Positions 24,498 to 31,588 of a stretch of DNA of 64,000 nt are shown piece after piece. The translations under genes and the position numbers were made by a program. A model generated the notes under the pieces. It was not told the origin of the DNA. It did no database searches and was given only the letters and a program-made list of their open reading frames with translations. The DNA is from Lichenicoccus sp965276875 (GTDB lineage Bacteria > Pseudomonadota > Alphaproteobacteria > Acetobacterales > Acetobacteraceae), in NCBI RefSeq assembly GCF_965276875.1, contig NZ_OZ255701.1, forward strand, positions 4,216,001 to 4,280,000, read 5' to 3'. How positions within the stretch are numbered: the stretch's first letter is position 1; each line of letters starts with the position of its first letter.

Positions 24498-25868
24498 TCA
24501 TAGACAGGACCGCCGACTGCCGCGCGTCAACAGCCGCTCGATCAGCAGCGCCCCGGCGAGCGAGAACGGCAGGATCAGCAGGAAATTGTAGCGTGGCTGG
24601 TTCACCGCGACAAAGGCGTTGAAGGCCAGCAGGAACCAGGCCGGCGCCGAGAGCAGCAGGATCGCCGCCCGGCCACGGCGCCAGGCCCGCACCATGACGG
24701 CGACGCTGACCGGGGCCAGCAGCAGCCCCCAGTAATGGTCGATATACAGCCCGCGCAACGCCAGCGGGATGGTGACCAGAAGGTGCCTGAACGGGTGCGC
24801 GAGCAGGTAATGATGCACGACATAGTGCAGGTGGTTCGACCAGCCGCCGGCGGCGGCGAGGCTCTGCGCCAGTAGCGGGCCGGTGCCGATGGCGTAGAAG
24901 CTGTTGGCATGTTCGTCCCAGCCGAAGCGGTCGCAGGCATGCGCGCCCGCGATCAGCCGGCCGAGGCCGGCGCCGTTCGGCAGCCAGCAGACGAAGCTTA
25001 GGGCGTATTCGCGCGGCGTCATCGCATCGAAGGCGACGCGCTGGATCAGGGTATGCGAGGCATAGCCGAAGGTCAGCGCCGCGCGATGCATCACCAGGAC
25101 GTTGCGCAAAACCCAGGGCAGCACGACCAGGGCCGTGCCCGATGCGAACGCGAAGGCCTGGGTCGCGATCGCGATGCTGCGTTGGCGCAATGCGAGGATG
25201 CCTGCCGCGGCAAGCCCTGCCCAGAGCAGATACAGGAAGGCCGGCCGGCTGAGTGCGGCGAGGCCGAGTACCGCGCCGCAGGCGAGCCAGCGCAGCGCGC
25301 GTGCGCGGGCGCCCAAGCCCGGACGCACGGCGGCCGCGGCGAGCGCGCAGGCCGCACCGGAGAGCAGCAGGCTCATCGTCTCGGTCATCAGCGTGGCGGC
25401 GAAGCGCAGCATGTCGGGTGCGGTCAGCAAAGCGAGTGCGAGACTGGTCCAGGCCGCCCGAGCTGAGCCGGTCGCACTGCCGATCGCCGCCCATAGCAGC
25501 CAATAGAAGCCGGCCAGCATCAGCAGTTGCGCAAGCCTGGTCAGCGGCGCCGCGCGCGGACAGGCGGGATCGCGGCCGAGCGTGTGCTCGACGCAGGCAA
25601 TCCCCTGGCGCAACCGGGGATCGAGGCTTGCCATTGCCGCGAGGAAGGCCGGATAGAGCGGGGTGAAGCGCATTCCGGGAGGGCGCCGGGTGTCGGCATT
25701 GCCGCCGCCATAGGCGAAGCCGTCGGTGAAGCGTCCGTGCTGGCGCATGTCGTAGGCGATGCCCAGATAGAAGCGCTGGTCGTAGCTGGAGAGCGGTGTG
25801 ACCTTCACACCGGACCAGAGGATGGCGAGCACCGCCAGGATCAGAGCGAAGGCCGGGATGGAGCGCAC
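24498..25868 (-). CDS. GT-C/ArnT-like multi-spanning glycosyltransferase or related membrane protein
   Basis: A 456-residue integral membrane protein with roughly ten hydrophobic helices. The first external loop after helix 1 has SYDQRFYLGIAYDMRQHGRF, which places an Asp where GT-C (PMT/ArnT) enzymes carry the catalytic acid, and MRFTPLYPAFLAAM follows. Many GT-C family members glycosylate lipid-linked acceptors with polyprenyl-phosphate sugars. No specific acceptor can be named. The frame is open upstream past 25868 but the MRSIPAFALIL start gives a clean first helix. Confidence 0.65.
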   Translation of the reverse strand: MRSIPAFALILAVLAILWSGVKVTPLSSYDQRFYLGIAYDMRQHGRFTDGFAYGGGNADTRRPPGMRFTPLYPAFLAAMASLDPRLRQGIACVEHTLGRDPACPRAAPLTRLAQLLMLAGFYWLLWAAIGSATGSARAAWTSLALALLTAPDMLRFAATLMTETMSLLLSGAACALAAAAVRPGLGARARALRWLACGAVLGLAALSRPAFLYLLWAGLAAAGILALRQRSIAIATQAFAFASGTALVVLPWVLRNVLVMHRAALTFGYASHTLIQRVAFDAMTPREYALSFVCWLPNGAGLGRLIAGAHACDRFGWDEHANSFYAIGTGPLLAQSLAAAGGWSNHLHYVVHHYLLAHPFRHLLVTIPLALRGLYIDHYWGLLLAPVSVAVMVRAWRRGRAAILLLSAPAWFLLAFNAFVAVNQPRYNFLLILPFSLAGALLIERLLTRGSRRSCL

Positions 25869-25918
25869 GGCGGCTGTTTAGGCTTGGCGTCGCCGCCGGG
25901 GAAGGGAGAGTGGAGTTC

Positions 25919-26434
25919 ATGGCGCGTTGCCTCAGCGAAGCCGAGCGTCTGCTTTGGGAGGCGATCGCCCGACAAATTCGGCCGCTGAAGGGCCGTGCGC
26001 CGCCGCCATGTCTGCCGGAGCCGGCGCCCCGGCCAGTACCGCCAGCAGCCGCGCCGGCACGCGCGATGCCGCAGCCGGCGACGGTATCGCGCGCCGTCAC
26101 CATCGGCCAGCGTCAGCCGGGTCTCGATGATACCAGCTGGCGCGCGCTCTCGAACGGCCGCATGCGGCCACAGCGCACCCTCGATTTGCACGGCCGTACC
26201 GCGCAAGCGGCCTTCGTCGCCTTGCACGGCTTCCTGTTGCGCGCCCAGGCCGAGCGTCTGCGCTGCGTCGAGGTGATCACCGGCGTCGGCACCGGCACCG
26301 AGGGCGGCATCCTGCGTCGCGAGCTGCCGCACTGGCTGAGCCGGGCGGACCTGCATCTGCTGGTGCTGGCGGTCGTGCACCCGCATCGTGCCAATCAGGG
26401 CGCGGTACGAATCCTGTTGAGGCGTGCTGCATGA
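25919..26434 (+). CDS. Smr domain protein (MutS2-like endonuclease domain)
   Basis: A 171-residue protein: a proline/alanine-rich linker (about 25-65) and a C-terminal Smr domain with RTLDLHGRTAQAAFVALHGFL, the VITGVGTGTEGGILRRELPHWL loop and a final HPHRANQGAVRILLRR. Stand-alone Smr proteins nick branched DNA or cleave RNA. ATG 25919 is favoured over GTG 25910 by spacing from AAGGGAG. It overlaps the photolyase start by 4 nt (ATGA), so a nucleic-acid repair link is plausible. Confidence 0.88.
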   Translation: MARCLSEAERLLWEAIARQIRPLKGRAPPPCLPEPAPRPVPPAAAPARAMPQPATVSRAVTIGQRQPGLDDTSWRALSNGRMRPQRTLDLHGRTAQAAFVALHGFLLRAQAERLRCVEVITGVGTGTEGGILRRELPHWLSRADLHLLVLAVVHPHRANQGAVRILLRRAA

Positions 26435-27954
26435 CGACCCTGCGCATCCTGCTCGGCGACCAGCTCTCGGACTCTATCGCCAGCTTGGCCGACCTCGACG
26501 TCGCGGCCGACACCGTGCTGATGGCCGAGGTGCGCGACGAGTGCACCTATGTCCGCCACCACAAGAAGAAGATCGTGCTGGTGCTCTCGGCGATGCGTCA
26601 CTTTGCCGAGCGGTTGCGCGCCCGCGGCGTGCGGGTGGACTACGTGACGTTTGACGATCCGGACAACACGCACTCGCTGCGCGGTGAGATGCTGCGCGCG
26701 GCCCGTCGCCTGCAATGCGAGCGCATCGTCGTCACCGAGCCTGGTGAATGGCGGCTGCTTGAGGATATCAGCGGCTGGCAGCAGGCGAGCGGGGTTGCGG
26801 TCGAGATCCGTGACGACGGCCGCTTCCTGTGTTCACAGCGTCAGTTCCGGCATTGGGCGGCCGGACGGCGGGCGCTGCGCATGGAGTTCTTCTATCGCGA
26901 GATGCGTCGTGGGCACGCGGTGCTGATGGACGAGAACGAGCCGGCCGGCGGCCGCTGGAACTTCGATGCCGAGAACCGCAAGCGGATGCCGGGCGGCGTT
27001 CGCGCACCAGCGGTCCCTGGGTTCGCGCCGGACGCGGTCACGCAGGCGGTGATCGACTTGGTGGCGCGCGAATTCGGTGCTCATTTCGGCGAGCTCGAGG
27101 GCTTCGATCTGCCGGTCACCGCCGAGCAGGCGTCGGTGGCACTTGATCATTTCATCCGCGAACGGCTGGCCGGCTTCGGCGACTGGCAGGATTTCATGCG
27201 CAGCGGCGAGGCGGTGCTGTTCCATGCGCTGATCTCGACTTCGATGAATTGCGGCCTGCTGGCGCCACTCGACGCCTGCCGGGCGGCCGAGGCGGCCTGG
27301 CGCGACGGGATCGCGCCGCTGAACGCGGTTGAGGGGTTCGTGCGGCAAATCCTCGGCTGGCGCGAATATGTGCGCGGCATCTACTGGCTGCGCATGCCGC
27401 AATACGGCCACCTCAATGCGCTGGGTGCGACCCGTCCGCTGCCCGAGTTCTACTGGTCGGGCGAGACCGGGATGAACTGCATGGCCCACGTGATCACAGA
27501 CACCCGCGCGCACGCCTACGCGCACCACATCCAGCGGCTGATGATTACCGGCAATTTCGCGCTGCTCGCCGGTCTTGATCCCGACCAGGTCGATGAATGG
27601 TATTTGATCGTCTATGCGGACGCCTATCAATGGGTCGAGATGCCCAATGTGCGTGGCATGGCGCTGTTCGCCGATGGCGGCGTGATGGGCTCCAAGCCGT
27701 ATGCCGCCTCGGGCGCCTACATCAACCGGATGAGCGACTACTGCCGCGGCTGCGCCTACGATGTGAAGGCAGCGACCGGTTCTCGCGCCTGTCCGTTCAA
27801 TTTCCTCTATTGGGACTTCATCTCCCGCCACCAGGATCGCTTGAGCGCCAATCCGCGCATGGCGATGCCGGTGCGCTCCCTGGCGCGCATGGACCCGGGT
27901 CGTATAGAAGCGATGCGGTCGCAAGCCGCCGTGTTTTTGGACGGCATGGGTTAG
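26431..27954 (+). CDS. phrB: 4Fe-4S bacterial (6-4) photolyase, FeS-BCP/PhrB type
   Basis: Light-driven repair of UV (6-4) pyrimidine photoproducts using FAD; the class also carries a ribolumazine antenna and a 4Fe-4S cluster. The 507 residues have the N-terminal antenna domain (LRILLGDQLS), LLEDISGW, and the FAD domain (GFVRQILGWREYVRGIYW, MITGNFALLAG, DAYQWVEMPNVRGMALFADGG). Cysteines C350, C438, C441 and C454 stand at the cluster positions reported for Agrobacterium PhrB. Translationally coupled to the Smr gene and followed closely by an FKBP gene. Confidence 0.94.
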   Translation: MTTLRILLGDQLSDSIASLADLDVAADTVLMAEVRDECTYVRHHKKKIVLVLSAMRHFAERLRARGVRVDYVTFDDPDNTHSLRGEMLRAARRLQCERIVVTEPGEWRLLEDISGWQQASGVAVEIRDDGRFLCSQRQFRHWAAGRRALRMEFFYREMRRGHAVLMDENEPAGGRWNFDAENRKRMPGGVRAPAVPGFAPDAVTQAVIDLVAREFGAHFGELEGFDLPVTAEQASVALDHFIRERLAGFGDWQDFMRSGEAVLFHALISTSMNCGLLAPLDACRAAEAAWRDGIAPLNAVEGFVRQILGWREYVRGIYWLRMPQYGHLNALGATRPLPEFYWSGETGMNCMAHVITDTRAHAYAHHIQRLMITGNFALLAGLDPDQVDEWYLIVYADAYQWVEMPNVRGMALFADGGVMGSKPYAASGAYINRMSDYCRGCAYDVKAATGSRACPFNFLYWDFISRHQDRLSANPRMAMPVRSLARMDPGRIEAMRSQAAVFLDGMG

Positions 27955-27964
27955 GGGAGTGGTG

Positions 27965-28333
27965 ATGGCGGACGAGTTCGAGCTGGTGTCGATGCCGAAC
28001 GGCATCAGCTACCGCGATGAAGCAATAGGCGAGGGCGCGCAGCCTTCGGCCGGCCAGAGGGTGCAGGTGCATTACACCGGCTGGCTCGATGACGGCGGCA
28101 AGCCTGGCCGCAAGTTCGACAGTTCGCGCGATCGCGGCAGCCCGTTCCGCTTCACGCTGGGCGCCGGCGAGGTGATCTCGGGATGGGATCTCGGTGTTGC
28201 CACCATGCGTGTCGGCGGCAAGCGGACCCTGGTGCTGCCGCCCGAGCATGGCTATGGCGCGCGCGGCGCCGGCGGTGCGATCCCGCCGAACGCGACCTTG
28301 ATCTTCGATGTCGAGCTGCTGGGTATTGGCTGA
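27965..28333 (+). CDS. FKBP-type peptidyl-prolyl cis-trans isomerase
   Basis: A single FKBP domain of 122 aa with VQVHYTGWLDDGGKPGRKFDSS, GEVISGWDLGVATMRVGGKR and GYGARGAGGAIPPNATLIFDVELL. No signal peptide, so likely cytosolic. ATG 27965 is chosen over two GTG codons just before it because GGGGAG lies 6-11 bp upstream. It is 10 bp after the photolyase and likely in the same transcript; it ends 20 bp from the convergent imuB. Confidence 0.93.
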   Translation: MADEFELVSMPNGISYRDEAIGEGAQPSAGQRVQVHYTGWLDDGGKPGRKFDSSRDRGSPFRFTLGAGEVISGWDLGVATMRVGGKRTLVLPPEHGYGARGAGGAIPPNATLIFDVELLGIG

Positions 28334-28353
28334 AGCCCAAACTTGGCCATGCC

Positions 28354-29859
28354 TCAGAACAGGCCGTGCAGGAACCAGCTCAGGTCGCCGGTCTGCGCAT
28401 CCTCGCCATCGCCGCGCCGGAACAGCCAGAAGCGGCGGCCGGTCTCGTCCTCCAGGCGGAAATAGTCGCGCACCGCCAGCAGCTCGCCGGGCCGGCGCCA
28501 CCATTCGCCGGCGATCCGCTCGGGGCCGTCTGCGCGTCGCACCTGATGGCGGTGGCGGCGCCAGATGAAGAAACTGGGCGGCTGGTCCGGCAGCGCCGTC
28601 AGGGTCTGCACCGGCACCGGCGGATCGAACAGCCGGATCGGACGCGGCAGGCTGGGCGGCCAGGCCAGCGTGCAGTCGGTGCGCTGCGTCTGGATGGGTG
28701 CGACCGGCCGCACCGCGCGTTCCGGCACGTCGCTCTGCACCGGTGCCGGGCGCCACAGCCGGTTCGTCCCCAGCCGGTTGGCGAGCCGGTCGATGAGCGG
28801 GGCGACGTCGGGCTCTCCTTGCTGGTCTGACGTCAGCGTCTCGGCGATGGCGGCACTCAGCGCTATCGCCTCGATGCCGTCGCCAGGGTCGACCTGCTCC
28901 AGCCGTTCCTCGAACAATCGGGCGATGTGGCGGCCATCGCGCGAGGCCCCTGCCAGGGACACAAGCTGGACCTGCCGGCTGTTATCGACGCGCTCGAAGC
29001 AGAGCGCCAGCCGTCTTGCCCCAAGGCCGCGCGCCTCCAGTAGCGGGCACAAAGCGGCGGCCAGCATGCGGATCCCGGCCGCCAGCGCGTCCGCCGTCAG
29101 CAGCGGTTCGACAAAGCAGAGGCGGTGCGCGATTTCCGCCGGTGAGGCTTGTGGTGTGATCGGCTCGTCGACGCGGCCGAGCGCCTGGTCCAGCCGGAGC
29201 GTCACCGCAGTGCCGAGACGACGCGCGAGCGGCGCTCGCGGCAGGGCGGCGAGGTCACCGATACGGCGCAGGCCGAGACGCCGCAGCAGGGCGGCGGCTT
29301 CGTCGCCGATCCGAAGTGCCGCCACCGGCAGCGCCAGCAGCGCCTGCTGGTCGCCGGGCGGCGCGATGGTGAGCGGCTGCGCGCCGTAATGTGCCAGCGC
29401 ATGCGCGGCTCCGGGCGTGTCGGCGAGGGCGATGCGGTTGTGCAGGCCGGCGCGTGACAGCCTGGCCGCGAGGTCGGACAACAGGGCCGACTCGCCGCCA
29501 TGCAGATGCGCGCAGCCGGTGAGGTCCAGCCAGACCCCGTCCGGCGGCACCGCCCGGGTCAGCGGCGTATAGCGCAGACACCAGGCCGCGACCTTGTTCA
29601 GCGCCGCCTGGTCCTGCTCTGGGGTCTCGCGGACTACGCGCAGGCCGGGCTGCATCGCCTGCGCCTGCGCGACCGCCATGCCGGGGCGCAGCCCAAGCCT
29701 GGTGGCACGTACGCAGGCGGCCGCGATCACCAGGCGCGGCCCCTCCGTGCGGCAGATGACCAGCGGTTCTGTCTCATCCCCCCCCGTCTCATGCACTGCG
29801 TCGCGTAACAGCCGGTCGGTCGGCCAGTGCGGCAGCCAGAGAAAGCCGATGCGTCTCAT
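28354..29859 (-). CDS. imuB: Y-family polymerase-like mutasome protein ImuB
   Basis: Catalytically weak Y-family homologue that tethers ImuA and DnaE2 to the beta clamp for SOS mutagenesis. The 501 residues read MRRIGFLWLPHWPTDRLL, IAAACVRATRLGLRPGMAVAQAQAM, GVWLDLTGCAHLHGG, and ALPVAALRIGDEAAALLRRLGLRRIGDLAALPR (helix-hairpin-helix). The usual catalytic acids of Y-polymerases are not evident. ATG 29859 lies inside imuA, a 71-nt overlap. No dnaE2 (imuC) follows; the next gene is convergent. Confidence 0.92.
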   Translation of the reverse strand: MRRIGFLWLPHWPTDRLLRDAVHETGGDETEPLVICRTEGPRLVIAAACVRATRLGLRPGMAVAQAQAMQPGLRVVRETPEQDQAALNKVAAWCLRYTPLTRAVPPDGVWLDLTGCAHLHGGESALLSDLAARLSRAGLHNRIALADTPGAAHALAHYGAQPLTIAPPGDQQALLALPVAALRIGDEAAALLRRLGLRRIGDLAALPRAPLARRLGTAVTLRLDQALGRVDEPITPQASPAEIAHRLCFVEPLLTADALAAGIRMLAAALCPLLEARGLGARRLALCFERVDNSRQVQLVSLAGASRDGRHIARLFEERLEQVDPGDGIEAIALSAAIAETLTSDQQGEPDVAPLIDRLANRLGTNRLWRPAPVQSDVPERAVRPVAPIQTQRTDCTLAWPPSLPRPIRLFDPPVPVQTLTALPDQPPSFFIWRRHRHQVRRADGPERIAGEWWRRPGELLAVRDYFRLEDETGRRFWLFRRGDGEDAQTGDLSWFLHGLF

Positions 29860-30601
29860 CGCAGCGTTCCAGGATCCAGTGGGTCGGCAAAGCGGTGCGC
29901 ATGCCCCGGTAGCGGAGCAGGTCGAGCCGCCACACCGACGGTCCCAACATGCGTTCGGGGCTGGCCTGCGGGCTGCCATGCGGCAGGTTGGCCACCCGCC
30001 AGCGGCTGGCCGCGGCGCTGGGCGCGCAGAGCTGTGGATCGTCGAACTGCCGGCTGCGTCGAATGGCGAAGCCGATTGCCCCAGACGCCTCGGCGGCGAG
30101 TTGCAGCCGGCGCGAGGCAGTCAGGCCGAGCTTGCCCTCGATCTCGCCGACCACGCCGAGCAGGCCCGGATGGCGCAGCGCCTCCTCCATCACGTCGAGC
30201 ACCCTGCTGCCGGCCTCGACCAGGATCAGCCGATCCGGATGCAGCCCGATGGCGGCCAGGGCAGGGGCGAACAGGTCGCGTCCGCGCATCGCCCACAGCA
30301 CCTGGCCCGGTGCGGGGGCGAGCAGGGCGCCGACCAGTTGGCTGGGGAGGGCGGCATGTTCGCTATCGGCGCCCTGTCCGAGCACCTCGTGCAGCGCCCC
30401 GCCGGCCAGCCCCGCATCGGGCAGCAGGTCGTCGATGGCGGCGATGCCGAAGCGCACACGCGGGGATACGTCCACCGCCTTGCGCGCGCCCTTGCACGCG
30501 CCCTTGCACGTGCCCTGGCGCTCGATCGCGGCGATGCGCAGACGCAATGCCTGCACAGTCTGGGCCTGCACATTCTGGGCCTGCACAGTCTGGGCCTGCA
30601 C
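29789..30601 (-). CDS. imuA: Mutasome protein ImuA (SulA/RecA-like)
   Basis: RecA-related partner of ImuB in damage-induced mutagenesis. The core reads VRFGIAAIDDLLPDAGLAGGALHEVLG, then QVLWAMRGRDLFAPALAAIGLHPDRLILVEA. I place the start at GTG 30601: GGAGG at 30614-30610 is 8 nt upstream, whereas the farther GTG/ATG (30637/30634) abut the SOS box and leave no room for a ribosome site. Either way the N-terminus contains 15-bp tandem repeats, each with its own GTG, and a 12-bp repeat giving alternating Cys-Lys-Gly-Ala. 270 aa from this start. Confidence 0.88.
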   Translation of the reverse strand: MQAQTVQAQNVQAQTVQALRLRIAAIERQGTCKGACKGARKAVDVSPRVRFGIAAIDDLLPDAGLAGGALHEVLGQGADSEHAALPSQLVGALLAPAPGQVLWAMRGRDLFAPALAAIGLHPDRLILVEAGSRVLDVMEEALRHPGLLGVVGEIEGKLGLTASRRLQLAAEASGAIGFAIRRSRQFDDPQLCAPSAAASRWRVANLPHGSPQASPERMLGPSVWRLDLLRYRGMRTALPTHWILERCDETHRLSLAAALADRPAVTRRSA

Positions 30602-30610
30602 AGTCTGGGC
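30551..30610 (-). repeat. Four tandem 15-bp repeats at the start of imuA
   Basis: The plus-strand unit CTGCACAGTCTGGGC occurs four times, the second copy with one change (ATT for AGT). In the gene frame each gives Ala-Gln-Thr(Asn)-Val-Gln and supplies an in-frame GTG. A 12-bp direct repeat (GCGCCCTTGCAC, 30486-30509) follows within the same gene. Confidence 0.95.
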
Positions 30611-30639
30611 CTCCACTGTCAGGGTTCCGGTCATCACTA

Positions 30640-30654
30640 GAACATACAGTGAAC
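30640..30654 (-). promoter_or_regulatory. Alphaproteobacterial LexA/SOS box before imuA
   Basis: The minus strand reads GTTC-ACTGTAT-GTTC, a perfect match to the alphaproteobacterial LexA consensus GTTC-N7-GTTC. It lies in the 48-bp gap between the NUDIX stop and imuA, 38 nt before the preferred imuA start. imuA-imuB are classic SOS genes, so LexA repression is well supported. Confidence 0.88.
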
Positions 30655-30682
30655 ATAGCGGGCGTGGGAAGCAAACTCCTGC

Positions 30683-31588
30683 TTAGAGAGCGCCCGTGAG
30701 ACCCGCGCGCAGGCGTTGGCCGTCAGCACTCGCCGGATCGATCAGGCCGCGCCGCAGGAACAGGTCGATCAGCACCAGATTGACGTTGAACTTGAAGTCG
30801 TCGGTGTCGCGCACCGTCTGGAACACCTGCCCGAGCGGCAGCAGGGTGAACTCGGCCACCTCGCCGTCCTTGGGCAGCGGCGTCCAGTCGGGCGGCAGCA
30901 CCAGGTCGTGGCAATGCAGCAGGTCGCGGCGCAGCCCCTCGGGACGCTGCATGCTGTAGGTGATCGTGCATACCGGGACGGCGCGGGCCGCCAACTCGGG
31001 GGGCAGGCTGCACTCCTCGTCGCCCTCCTTGGCGAGCGTCTCGGCGATGGAGAGGCCGGCCGGAATGCCGCCGGCGATGAGGTGGTCGAGCTTGCCCGGA
31101 TCGAGCGCCTTGTCCGCGGCACGGCGGCCGATCCACAGATATGGACCGTCGGCCCGCTCGACCAGGCCGTTGACGTGCACGCCGGCCGCCAGCAGCCCGA
31201 AGCAGGGCAGGGCGCCGCGGTCGATCCGTCCGAGACTGGGGCCGCCGGGGGACGCCACGATGTCGAATGGCTCGCCGCGCAGGTGCAGCGCGCCGCGCCG
31301 CGCCAGGGCTTGGGCGAGCGACTGCAACTGGCCGGCGTCGGTGAGGTCGAAGCCGTCCGCGGATCCTTGGCGCAGCCCGAGTTCGCGCAACGCGGCGGCC
31401 TGCGACCGAGCCGCCCAACCGAGCCGCACACCGTCCAGCCGCACAGCGAGCCGGTCCCCCGGCAAGGACGCATTGTTGCAGGCCGCGATATGGCGGCCGA
31501 AGCGTTCCACGTCGCTCACGTCCGGCCACGCAGGACCAGGGCGGGAAGCATTTGCAATCCGGGTGGCACATGCCACATCCGCAGACAT
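30683..31588 (-). CDS. DUF4743 and NUDIX domain protein
   Basis: Pyrophosphohydrolase of the fungal Tnr3-N-terminus/plant Nudix20 type. The 301 residues contain a DUF4743 N-terminal part (VERFGRHIAACNNASLPG, RAALRELGL-like stretch) and a NUDIX part (HVNGLVERADGPYLWIGRRA, GGIPAGLSIAETLAKEGDEEC as the Nudix box with the EGDEE metal site). Relatives degrade damaged thiamine diphosphate forms; the substrate here is inference. ATG 31588 has GGAG 5 nt upstream and overlaps the start codon of the divergent ABC gene. Confidence 0.85.
   Translation of the reverse strand: MSADVACATRIANASRPGPAWPDVSDVERFGRHIAACNNASLPGDRLAVRLDGVRLGWAARSQAAALRELGLRQGSADGFDLTDAGQLQSLAQALARRGALHLRGEPFDIVASPGGPSLGRIDRGALPCFGLLAAGVHVNGLVERADGPYLWIGRRAADKALDPGKLDHLIAGGIPAGLSIAETLAKEGDEECSLPPELAARAVPVCTITYSMQRPEGLRRDLLHCHDLVLPPDWTPLPKDGEVAEFTLLPLGQVFQTVRDTDDFKFNVNLVLIDLFLRRGLIDPASADGQRLRAGLTGAL

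Noticed and set aside
30551..30610. CRISPR-like array
   Set aside because: Units are contiguous 15-mers without spacers and in frame with imuA.
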